Assembly: GCA_012960755.1 (NCBI GenBank)
Contig: DUAT01000171.1
Span: 62,001 to 126,000, forward strand
Origin: Gammaproteobacteria bacterium
GTDB taxonomy: Bacteria; Pseudomonadota; Gammaproteobacteria; Pseudomonadales; Azotimanducaceae_A
Direction of reading: 5' to 3'
DNA: 64,000 nucleotides
Positions 25,490 to 33,745 of this stretch are shown here, piece by piece. The notes beneath the pieces are model-generated. The model was given only the letters and a program-made list of their open reading frames with translations, made no database searches and was not told where the DNA came from. Every line of letters begins with the position of its first letter. Positions within the stretch are counted from its first letter, which is position 1. A program made the position numbers and the translations under genes.

Positions 25490-26707
25490 ATGAGCAATGA
25501 GCCATATATATTGATTACAGCAGATACCCACGCCGGTGGGAGTCATGCGCAGTACAGGGAATACCTTGACCCTGGGTATCGGGACAAGTTTGATGAGTGG
25601 CGAGGTGGATACCGCAATCCGTCGGAGTCCCACTACGGTAGAAAGAAAATGCGTAACTGGGACCTGGACATACGCAGTGAAGATCAAAATAGTCAGGGAG
25701 TCGTCGGTGAGGTTGTCTTCCCTAACACCGTCCCGCCGTTTTTTAAAAAGAGTGTCGTTACTGCACAGCCACCCAGGCCGGAAGACTATGAATTGGCCCA
25801 GGCAGGGATCCGGGCACACAACCGCTGGCTGAAGGATTTTTGTGCAGAAGACTCTGATCGAAGAGCCGGTATCGGACTGATTCTTCCCAACGATCTTGAT
25901 GAGGCAGTAAAAGACATAGAGTTTATTGCCGAAGCAGGTTTGCGCGGCGGCGTGCTGTTACCACTAATTCCACCTGACTGCACCTGGCTGAAGCCCTTGT
26001 ACGACCCGGCATGGGACAAGGTATTTGCAGCGATTCAGGATTGCGACCTGGTGATAAATCAACACAGTGGCCAGGGTTCACCGGATTACGGTCAAAGTCT
26101 TATTGGAGAAGCCTTGTGGATCTCTGAAGTCGTTTTTTACTGTCAAACCGGTTACCGGCATTTAATTATGAGTGGCGTCTTTGAACGGTTTCCAAAACTG
26201 CAGTATATCCTCACAGAGAGCGGCTGTGCCTGGGCACCGGCTATGCTGGCACAGCTTGACCGGGTTCATATGGGCATCCAGGCTGGTGCTATTGGTGAAA
26301 TGAATTACGAGGGTATGGAATGGTGTTTAAAGGAACCCCCCAGTTTTTATGCGAAACGCAATTGTTGGTACGGGGCAAGCTTTCCCAGCAATGCCGACCT
26401 GGCGGGTATCGAGCAGATTGGAGCCGAGAAGGTTTTGTGGGGTAACGACTATCCTCATTATGAGGGCACTTTTCCTTACAATCTTGAGTCTTTGAGACTT
26501 ACCTTTACCGATGTGCCGGAAGATCAGCGTCGCTTGTTGTTCGGACTGAACGCAGCAGAACTGTATAAATTTGATCTGGACAAGCTGCGACCACTGGCGG
26601 AAAAATATGGCCCGACACCGCAACAGGTAAACGAGCCATTACACAAAGATGACATTCCACGTGACTCGAGTTGCTATTTGTTTGCGAGTGCACTGTACGA
26701 CATTTAG
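25490..26707 (+). CDS. Amidohydrolase family 2 protein
   Basis: A 405-residue TIM-barrel protein of the amidohydrolase-2 group, metal-dependent hydrolases or decarboxylases that act on ring carboxylates. The first strand reads ITADTHAGG (an Asp-x-His variant of HxH), a later metal His is in LVINQHSGQG, and the final Asp is in LWGNDYPHYEGTFP. A strong GGGAGG lies ten bases before ATG 25490. A 36-residue in-frame extension to 25379 overlaps the CusA stop and is rejected. Another amidohydrolase follows 21 bases later and a BVMO after that, probably one catabolic operon. Confidence 0.87.
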   Translation: MSNEPYILITADTHAGGSHAQYREYLDPGYRDKFDEWRGGYRNPSESHYGRKKMRNWDLDIRSEDQNSQGVVGEVVFPNTVPPFFKKSVVTAQPPRPEDYELAQAGIRAHNRWLKDFCAEDSDRRAGIGLILPNDLDEAVKDIEFIAEAGLRGGVLLPLIPPDCTWLKPLYDPAWDKVFAAIQDCDLVINQHSGQGSPDYGQSLIGEALWISEVVFYCQTGYRHLIMSGVFERFPKLQYILTESGCAWAPAMLAQLDRVHMGIQAGAIGEMNYEGMEWCLKEPPSFYAKRNCWYGASFPSNADLAGIEQIGAEKVLWGNDYPHYEGTFPYNLESLRLTFTDVPEDQRRLLFGLNAAELYKFDLDKLRPLAEKYGPTPQQVNEPLHKDDIPRDSSCYLFASALYDI

Positions 26708-26728
26708 AACCAACCAGGATAAAAACAG

Positions 26729-27592
26729 ATGGGTATGCCGAAGAACATAGGAATCATCGACACGATGATTGGCTTTCCTGCCGAAGATTTTGCCATGTAC
26801 GACTTTATTCGGGCTCAGCTCAAGGACGGATCTACCGATTTTGATTTTCCAGTCGAGTACATGTTCAAGCAGGTACCAAAAGAGCTGTACGGCAGTACTG
26901 AAGATCCTGTCAAATTGACATTGAATGAAATGGATAGGTTTGGTATCGAAGTTGGCTTGATCGGCGCCGGGGGGGAGGTGAGTCGCAAGGCGTTGAAAGA
27001 GCACCCGGACCGGTTCGTTGCCCAGGGCAGTGTTGACCCCAATAAGGGTATGGCGGGTGTTCGCGATATGGTGCGTCAGTACGAGGAATTTGGCGTGCGT
27101 TCATTCGGTGCGTTCAATGCTGGCTACAACCCGCAGGTTGGGATAAATGATGCCAAGATGTACCCTATCTATGCCAAGTGTGTGGAACTGGATGTACCTA
27201 TTTTCAGTTGTGTTGGCGTCCCGGGACCCAGGTTCCCGATGTGGCCGCAACATGTCGAACTGCTTGACCAGGTGATGTATGACTTTCCTGAATTAACATT
27301 CGTGACCCGACACGGCTGTGAACCCTGGCAGGACCTGATGGTAAAACTGATGCTGAAGTGGCCCAACCTTTACTATTCAACTTCAGCCTTTGCACCGAAG
27401 CATTATCCCAGGGCGATTATTGATTTCGCTAACACCAGAGGAGCTGACAAGATCATTTACGCCGGTTACTTTCCCATGGGGCTTTCCATCGAACGTATCA
27501 TGACAGATATGCAAGATGTACCTTTCAGAGATGAAGTCTGGCCCGGGTTCCTCAGAGACAATGCTCGAAAGGTGTTGAAACTGGATTCATAG
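26729..27592 (+). CDS. Amidohydrolase family 2 protein
   Basis: A 287-residue shorter relative of the previous gene. The N-terminus lacks the usual HxH, reading GIIDTMIGFP, whereas the later metal/active-site segments LTFVTRHGCEPW and IIYAGYFPMGLS are recognisable. The last segment has Gly-Tyr where family enzymes have the Ser/Asn-Asp, so metal binding may be altered. Loss of these residues suggests either a metal-independent lyase or a subunit that works with the preceding enzyme. ATG 26729 or 26735 could be the start; neither has a strong ribosome site. Confidence 0.8.
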   Translation: MGMPKNIGIIDTMIGFPAEDFAMYDFIRAQLKDGSTDFDFPVEYMFKQVPKELYGSTEDPVKLTLNEMDRFGIEVGLIGAGGEVSRKALKEHPDRFVAQGSVDPNKGMAGVRDMVRQYEEFGVRSFGAFNAGYNPQVGINDAKMYPIYAKCVELDVPIFSCVGVPGPRFPMWPQHVELLDQVMYDFPELTFVTRHGCEPWQDLMVKLMLKWPNLYYSTSAFAPKHYPRAIIDFANTRGADKIIYAGYFPMGLSIERIMTDMQDVPFRDEVWPGFLRDNARKVLKLDS

Positions 27593-27680
27593 AGCACGCC
27601 TTGTCATTATTTACAATCGGCGTTGACTTGTATGTGTAAATATTGGGACACTCTCTCTCAGCACGTTTTCTAATATTGCC

Positions 27681-29597
27681 ATGAGACTGAAAATGACCAA
27701 CCCGGATGATGAGTTAAGAGACGCCCTTGAGAGTGCAAACCTGCCAACCTTATTGGCTGTGATGAGTCAATTGAGTGGTGATGATAAATGGATATCGGCA
27801 CCGTACTTACCAGCGGCCGTTCCGCCTGAATTGTTCGCCGATGACAGTGGTGGTTTTGACGAGTTGATGGCAGCAGAAATTCGGGCACAAGGATTTGACC
27901 TGCTAAGACCATTTATCGACCAGGTAGTGGATCTGCCGCCTATACCCCCGCTCGAACAGCTCAACAAGATGATGGGTGTGAGTGTAGGGGAGCCACTGTC
28001 CATGGAGTACACAACAATGTACATGGAAGAGATGGGTTTCGTTAATCGGGACGTGGAGTGGCGAGAGAAGCCAACCGCTACATCTCTCGATAATTTTCTG
28101 GTCACTATTATCGGCGCCGGGATGTCTGGTTTGTGTGCCGCCATTAAGCTCGAGCAGGCCGGAATTCCATATCGAATTATTGAAAAGAACAAGGAGGTTG
28201 GCGGTACCTGGTACGAAAATCAGTATCCTGCCTGTGGTGTTGATACGCCTAATTATTTTTATGCTTACTCGTTTGACAAAAATGCTGACTGGAGTGGCTA
28301 CTTCTCCAAGCAACAGGAATTGTTTGAATATTTTGACAGTTGTGCTGATAAGTTTTCCTTAAGGGAGCACATCAGTTTTAACACCGAGGTCCTGTCCTCC
28401 GTTTACGATGTCGATAATCATATCTGGGTAATAACCACCCGCGATAAAGACGGAAACGAAGAAAGGTTTTCGAGTGATGCGCTGATCAGTGCAGTTGGTC
28501 AGCTGAATCGCCCCAAGAAACCGGATATTCCTGGCCGGGACAGTTTTAAGGGTCCGATGTTTCATTCTGCCCGCTGGCAATATGAGCATGATCTGACGGG
28601 CAAGCGCGTCGCGGTGATTGGTACTGGCTGCAGCGCGGTACAGTTCCTGCCGGACACGGCAGATAAGGCAGACCAGGTATTTGTATTTCAGCGAACGCCA
28701 AATTGGCTATTGCCCAATCCGGACTATTACAGGGATGTGGAAGAAGGCCTGAAGTGGCTGTTGAATCACGTACCATATTACCAGTCCTGGAATCGTTTTC
28801 GCGCGGTCAGGCTTTTTGGCGATGTCACCTGGCCTGCGGTGGTGGGTGACCCTGCCTGGAATCACAGGGATCGATCGATGAATGAGGCGAGTGATCTGAT
28901 GCGCGAAGCGCTGACTGACCACATTAAGGAAGCACTCGGCGAGCGTCAGGACCTTGTCGAGAAGGTCGTGCCAACTTTTCCGGTATGGGGCAAACGCCTT
29001 ATTGTTGATAATGACTGGTTCCCAACCATCGGCCGGGAAAACGTAGAGCTGGTGACTGAATCGATCCAGGAAATTAACGAAACAGGTATTGTGCTCGCCG
29101 ATGGAACACAGCGCGAAGTCGATGTCATCATATTTGCCACGGGATTTGAGTCGAATCGATTCTTGTGGCCAATGGAGATAAAGGGCAGGTCGGGTAAGTC
29201 ACTGGAAGACTTATGGGGCGATGATCCGCGAGCATATCTCGGCATCACGGTGCCGGACTACCCGAATTTGTTCTGCCTGTATGGCCCTAATACCAATATC
29301 GTGCACGGCGGTAGCATTATCTATCAGGTGGAGTGCCAGGTTCGTTTCATTATGAGCTGTATATTTGAGTTGATTCAAACGGATATCAGATCGATAGAAT
29401 GTAAAGACGATGTGAATGTCGAGTACAACAAAGAGGTACAAGAGCTGAGTGAGAATCTTGCCTGGGGTCATCCGGACGTTGACAGCTGGTATAAAAACAG
29501 CAAAGGACGGGTGGTAAATAATTCACCATTTTGTTTCCAGGAATATTGGGAACGTACCCATGACCCTGATTTCAGCAACTTTATTATCACTCGTTAG
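27681..29597 (+). CDS. Type I Baeyer-Villiger monooxygenase, HAPMO-like
   Basis: A 638-residue FAD- and NADPH-dependent monooxygenase that turns ketones into esters or lactones. The FAD fold is at 145-150 (GAGMSG), GGTWYENQYP at 174-183, the BVMO fingerprint FxGxxxHxxxW at 289-299 followed by Gln instead of Pro/Asp, and the NADPH fold at 313-318. A roughly 135-residue N-terminal extension and the total length match 4-hydroxyacetophenone monooxygenase. The start is ATG 27681 or 27693. It follows two amidohydrolases, which could act on the ester or ring product. The ketone substrate cannot be told from sequence. Confidence 0.9.
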   Translation: MRLKMTNPDDELRDALESANLPTLLAVMSQLSGDDKWISAPYLPAAVPPELFADDSGGFDELMAAEIRAQGFDLLRPFIDQVVDLPPIPPLEQLNKMMGVSVGEPLSMEYTTMYMEEMGFVNRDVEWREKPTATSLDNFLVTIIGAGMSGLCAAIKLEQAGIPYRIIEKNKEVGGTWYENQYPACGVDTPNYFYAYSFDKNADWSGYFSKQQELFEYFDSCADKFSLREHISFNTEVLSSVYDVDNHIWVITTRDKDGNEERFSSDALISAVGQLNRPKKPDIPGRDSFKGPMFHSARWQYEHDLTGKRVAVIGTGCSAVQFLPDTADKADQVFVFQRTPNWLLPNPDYYRDVEEGLKWLLNHVPYYQSWNRFRAVRLFGDVTWPAVVGDPAWNHRDRSMNEASDLMREALTDHIKEALGERQDLVEKVVPTFPVWGKRLIVDNDWFPTIGRENVELVTESIQEINETGIVLADGTQREVDVIIFATGFESNRFLWPMEIKGRSGKSLEDLWGDDPRAYLGITVPDYPNLFCLYGPNTNIVHGGSIIYQVECQVRFIMSCIFELIQTDIRSIECKDDVNVEYNKEVQELSENLAWGHPDVDSWYKNSKGRVVNNSPFCFQEYWERTHDPDFSNFIITR

Positions 29598-29765
29598 TGT
29601 TTTAAGGCGGGTTCCTGATTATAAATGAGGCGATTAAGGTGATACTGCAACCTGGTCACTGACTAGTGGTATACTGGTGCAGTGCCCTGCAGACGATGCT
29701 TAAGTAAACTTCGCTGCTTTACAATCGCTCCTTAACCTTGCTTCAAGAAAAGAGGACATCAAACA

Positions 29766-31574
29766 ATGCACAAAGAATATCCCATTCGACTTTTTCCCCT
29801 GGTTGTTCTTTCCATCTTGCTGTTTACGCCCACAGTCGCCAGCGCCAGTGGATTTTCCGGGTTGGTAAAATCCGAGGCTGAAGAACCGATTGTTGGTGCA
29901 ATGGTTACGTTTAGATTTGGTTCGCCATTTCAGGAAAGAACGGTCTTTACATCAGAAGATGGTCGTTACCGGGTAGATGGATTACCGGCTTCAACGCCAT
30001 ACACCATCAGGGTGAGACGAATCGGATGGCATGATATTCGTGCCAGTGAATCGACAGGCTCAGATGAAAATTCTCTTGATTTCAAAATGATTCGGCATAC
30101 GGACCCTGCCCTGGTGGCTGCACAATTGCCCGCTAACCATTGGTATGCTCTCGTGCTTGATCAGATAACCAATGAGCATGAGCGAGAACAGATGGTACGG
30201 CAATGCACTTATTGCCATCAGCAGGGTAATGAAGCAACCCGTGTTCAACGCCCCGTTGAAGAGTGGCACAAGGTTCTGGGGTTGATGGCGCGCATGGGCG
30301 GGGGGCTCGATGCAGAATTTAGCGCCAAAGTACCTGAACTGTTTAATTCAGCCTATGATCCAAAAACGGCGATCCCCCAATTAACCAGAGGATTTGATCA
30401 GCCGGAATTTGCACCGCCACCGAACGCGGAGGTGCGAAGAGCCGTGATTGACGAGTATGAGCTGGGCGGCCGAGCCTCGATGCAACATGACATGATTGTG
30501 CATCCTGATGGCATCGCCTACTCGGTGGATATGGCGACTGACACCCTGTTCCGCCTCGACCCGTCGGTGCCGGGCGGCGCACGGGAATCCTTTCCCATCC
30601 CTTCTGCAGCGTTACCGCTGGGTGGACAGGATCCATCCGGTGCATTGCCCGCCAATACGAGCATGCGGGTCGGCCCGCACTCCCTTCAGGTTGGTGCGGA
30701 TGGCGATGTATGGATCACACTTGCAGTGGGCAACAAGTTAGCGCGGTTCGACACGGTAGAGAAAAGCTTCATCATCGAAGATCTGCCAGGGGGGATTTAC
30801 CCCCATACACTCCGAATCGATCACAAGAACAGGGTGTGGTATACGATCGCGGTCTCTAACCATGTTGGAATGTATGATTCTGCAACGGGTCAACACGAAG
30901 TTATTCGTGTACCAGCCAGGAGCTTTGGTGAAGAAGTCATGCTGCGGATGATTCCCGTCGCGCTTTGGCTCAGGCAATACGTTGAGTTCGATCTGTCCGG
31001 TGGCGGGGGAGAAGGCGCGAGCTTACCCGTGCCCTATGGTATTGATATTGCGCCTGATGGTGGAATCTGGTTCAGCCAGCTAAATGCCAACCGAATTGGT
31101 CATATCGACCCTGATACCTTTGAGATTACGATGATCGATACGCCTTTTACCGCGCCGCGACGAATGAGATTTGATTCAAAAGGTAAGTTGTGGATTCCAG
31201 GTTTCTCTTCCAACCTGATCTCAAGTTTTGATATAGAAACCGGTGAATTTGAGCACATAGAAATTCCTGTGGAACCACTGGGGAGTGAAACTCCCTACGC
31301 GCTCAATGTTGACCTGGTGACAGATGACGTCTGGATTTGTGGAACCAATAGCGATTCACTCATCCGCTACCAGCAGGATACCGGTGAATTTACTGTCTAT
31401 CCGTTACCGACCCAGGTTACCTATACGCGGGATATTGACTTCTCTGATGATGGCGGCGTTTGGACGTCAAATTCTAACGCACCGGCCTGGCAAATTGAGA
31501 CAGGGATTCCCCGTATTATTCGATTGGATGTAAATGGACAAATTAGTGCTCCGCTGGTGGGTTCAAACCCATAA
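29766..31574 (+). CDS. Exported heme-c / beta-propeller protein (Vgb-lyase-like)
   Basis: A 602-residue periplasmic protein in three parts. The signal peptide ends about residue 28. A carboxypeptidase-regulatory-like beta sandwich follows (residues 29-108: GLVKSEAEEPIVGAMVTF...SEDGRYRVDGLP). Next is a short c-type heme module with CTYCH (Cys147, Cys150, His151). The rest is a beta-propeller with repeated HPDG, GADGDVWIT, DHKNRVWYT, APDGGIWFS and DSKGKLWIP strands as in streptogramin lyase/SMP-30 proteins. Similar architectures are annotated as lyase or dehydrogenase but the reaction is unproven. A lipoprotein and a cytochrome c follow, so electron transfer from the propeller site is likely. 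Confidence 0.85.
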   Translation: MHKEYPIRLFPLVVLSILLFTPTVASASGFSGLVKSEAEEPIVGAMVTFRFGSPFQERTVFTSEDGRYRVDGLPASTPYTIRVRRIGWHDIRASESTGSDENSLDFKMIRHTDPALVAAQLPANHWYALVLDQITNEHEREQMVRQCTYCHQQGNEATRVQRPVEEWHKVLGLMARMGGGLDAEFSAKVPELFNSAYDPKTAIPQLTRGFDQPEFAPPPNAEVRRAVIDEYELGGRASMQHDMIVHPDGIAYSVDMATDTLFRLDPSVPGGARESFPIPSAALPLGGQDPSGALPANTSMRVGPHSLQVGADGDVWITLAVGNKLARFDTVEKSFIIEDLPGGIYPHTLRIDHKNRVWYTIAVSNHVGMYDSATGQHEVIRVPARSFGEEVMLRMIPVALWLRQYVEFDLSGGGGEGASLPVPYGIDIAPDGGIWFSQLNANRIGHIDPDTFEITMIDTPFTAPRRMRFDSKGKLWIPGFSSNLISSFDIETGEFEHIEIPVEPLGSETPYALNVDLVTDDVWICGTNSDSLIRYQQDTGEFTVYPLPTQVTYTRDIDFSDDGGVWTSNSNAPAWQIETGIPRIIRLDVNGQISAPLVGSNP

Positions 31575-32108
31575 ATGTTCAGTCGGGTTATGGTGTGCCT
31601 GGCTTTGGCGGTTTCGCTAGCGGCCTGCGCGGATCCCGAGAAGGAAAATGTACTAAGACAGCATCGTCTGGACGCGCAAAGCCAAAAGCTCAGCTCAATA
31701 TTGGGGGATGCCACAGCAAGGGTGTCTAGCGGTGAACAGGGTCTTACAATTCAGCTAACCTTTGGCGCAGATGCCGACCTGGATCTCTATGTTACCGACC
31801 CACTCCTAGAGACAGTCTATTTTGCCAACCACTCCGGAAAGTCCGGCGGACGGATTTCGGATGATGTTCGCTGTGATGAAATTCAGACCGGTGAGTCGGT
31901 AGATCAACCTCGCATAGAGGAAGTACGCTTTGATAATCCGATGCCTGGCCTTTACCGAATCGGCATTGACTATCCAACGAAGTGTAAAGGGGGTGAGGAA
32001 CAGGCAGCCTTTGCGGTATCTGTTTTGCACAACGGGGAACAGATACAAAAATTGGGCTCAGTCTCCTTTGAACGATTCGACGTTGTAGTGATGGAATTTG
32101 AAATCTAG
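31575..32108 (+). CDS. Lipoprotein of unknown function (DUF2135-like)
   Basis: A 177-residue lipoprotein: MVCLALAVSLAACAD has a lipobox Cys at about position 19. The mature part contains ADADLDLYVTDPLLETVYFANHSGKSGGRISDDVRCDE, a pattern seen in DUF2135-type beta domains, with two Cys (VRCDE and TKCKGG) that could form a disulfide. Its ATG begins right after the stop of the heme/propeller gene. It probably docks to, or anchors, that protein in the envelope. Confidence 0.75.
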   Translation: MFSRVMVCLALAVSLAACADPEKENVLRQHRLDAQSQKLSSILGDATARVSSGEQGLTIQLTFGADADLDLYVTDPLLETVYFANHSGKSGGRISDDVRCDEIQTGESVDQPRIEEVRFDNPMPGLYRIGIDYPTKCKGGEEQAAFAVSVLHNGEQIQKLGSVSFERFDVVVMEFEI

Positions 32109-32128
32109 GGTACTCTGAGGGTTTGGTG

Positions 32129-32488
32129 ATGAATAAAATAGTAGCAATGATCTTGTTGGGTGTTTTGTCATTGTCCTCATATGCTCAGGATGTTGATGCG
32201 GGTAAAAAGCTGTTTGGTACGTTCTGCCAGAGCTGTCATGGCCCCGATGGAGACGGAAACGGACCAGCCAACCCGGAACAGAGCCTGAAACCAAGGAGTT
32301 TTGCCTTGGCTGCTTTCAAATTTGATACGGATGCAGACTGGCAGAAAGGTACCGATGCAGACCTGGCAGATGTCATCAGAAAGGGCCCGGCTGTTTATGG
32401 CGGGTCGCCCCTGATGCCAGGCTGGAGCCAGTTTAGCGATGCTGAGATCAAGAGCCTGATCGTCTACATTCGATCCCTGGAAAGTTGA
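32129..32488 (+). CDS. Small periplasmic cytochrome c
   Basis: A 119-residue class I cytochrome: signal peptide to residue 20, heme attachment CQSCH at 33-37, and a distal Met ligand in GSPLMPGWSQF near the end. It is closest in look to the cytochrome cbb3-type or c6-like small electron carriers. Its position after the heme/propeller protein and lipoprotein makes it the likely electron acceptor of that system. I use ATG 32129; a TTG two codons earlier is unlikely. Confidence 0.9.
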   Translation: MNKIVAMILLGVLSLSSYAQDVDAGKKLFGTFCQSCHGPDGDGNGPANPEQSLKPRSFALAAFKFDTDADWQKGTDADLADVIRKGPAVYGGSPLMPGWSQFSDAEIKSLIVYIRSLES

Positions 32489-32518
32489 AGGTTTCAGATA
32501 GCTGGCGTAATACAGGTT

Positions 32519-33742
32519 CTACCTGTCTATAGGGACATTGATACGGGTCATTTCCAGGTAGCCGCGGCCCTGGAGTTTCATGGACCTTGGATCGTAGATT
32601 TCTACTGCACCTTCCCAGTACCGCACGGCCAGGTCCATAAATGGGTCGGCGACAGCCGCCTCGATGATCCAGCTTTGATCACCGCCGAGATAGTCCATTC
32701 GCCAGCTGACAGGGTAGCTTTGCCCGTCTGAAGCTCGCCATGTTTTCAATACGGTGAGGCGCATTTCCTGCTCATCAATGGCTGTTTTTTCGCCTGACAG
32801 GCTGATCCAGCTACCCTGGCTGTTTTCGTCAGCCTTTCCGGTGCTATCCAGGAGTTGGTAATACATTAAATCTTCACCCGTATCGAACTGCAGGGAAAAC
32901 CAATCCCAGCCACTTTGACCAGCGTCCAGTGAACTGGTGCTCCATTCCCGGTCAAACCAGCTGTTGCCGGTCACCTGGTAAGTATTTTTTTCAGTGCTGT
33001 GTCCGAGTGTCAGCTGGCCCTGGGTCGCCAGTCTGGAGTAGCTATAGTAATAGGAAGCATTTCCTGCGACGGCGCTTTTCTCGCTTAGGCCCTGATTTCC
33101 CTGCAAGACTGGTTTTTTTGTCGGCGTGAGTCTTAGTTCGAGGTTAAATTGATCCGTGTTGATGTTTAATTGCCACGGAAATGATTCGTGCCCGGCAGCT
33201 TCATTCAGGCCAACTACCTGCCAGTCATCGAGCCAGATATGGATAGGATCTGCTGTGACACCGGCGAGGCCAGGTCCCCGTCGTGAAAATCTTTGTTCGG
33301 CATGGTGTTGCTGTGCCTCAATATCCGTAAGCGCCACATGGGCCATCCATATATCTCGCACCGCCCAGGTTGATTCCATTTCTGAAGCAGGTCCGGGCGC
33401 GGGTTGGGATGTAGGTTCGGATGAGCCAGCAGACGAACTCATGGGGGTTAATGCAGTTCTAAAGAAAGTGACCTGGTAGCCGAAATGCCTGTTATCGCTC
33501 GTCATCAGGTTACCGGTAAAATACCACCACTCGTTACGATACTCTGCATGGATTCCGTGATCAGCGGGGAAGCGAAACTGACGAATCGAATCGGCACGCT
33601 TGAATCCGGTTGTTTCTTCGCCTGCAAGAATATCCGTAAGGTTTAGAACTCCAGGCGACGTGACGGGTTTGTCGCACCCTGAAAGTGTTGTTAACACGAG
33701 GATGATCGGCACAGATAACCAACGAACGGGTACGGGAGCCAT
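32519..33742 (-). CDS. AttH/CrtC-like lipocalin-fold lipoprotein
   Basis: A 407-residue lipoprotein (lipobox LTTLSGC near residue 23) of the AttH/carotenoid-hydratase-like family. It shows the typical DHGIHAEYRNEWWYFTGNL, a short insertion with proline and serine, SYYYSYSRLATQG, and the strong NSWFDREWSTSSL and GWDWFSLQFDTGEDLMYYQL stretches of two tandem lipocalin-like barrels. The genes just upstream on the same strand are the permease and ATPase of an FtsX-type ABC system, the order seen in att-type operons. It may accept or deliver a lipid moved by that transporter; a hydratase reaction is only a family label. Expression probably follows the ABC genes in one operon. Confidence 0.88.
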   Translation of the reverse strand: MAPVPVRWLSVPIILVLTTLSGCDKPVTSPGVLNLTDILAGEETTGFKRADSIRQFRFPADHGIHAEYRNEWWYFTGNLMTSDNRHFGYQVTFFRTALTPMSSSAGSSEPTSQPAPGPASEMESTWAVRDIWMAHVALTDIEAQQHHAEQRFSRRGPGLAGVTADPIHIWLDDWQVVGLNEAAGHESFPWQLNINTDQFNLELRLTPTKKPVLQGNQGLSEKSAVAGNASYYYSYSRLATQGQLTLGHSTEKNTYQVTGNSWFDREWSTSSLDAGQSGWDWFSLQFDTGEDLMYYQLLDSTGKADENSQGSWISLSGEKTAIDEQEMRLTVLKTWRASDGQSYPVSWRMDYLGGDQSWIIEAAVADPFMDLAVRYWEGAVEIYDPRSMKLQGRGYLEMTRINVPIDR

Positions 33743-33745
33743 GCG

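Noticed and set aside
26639..27004. 121-codon minus-strand frame
   Set aside because: Shadow of the second amidohydrolase and its upstream region.
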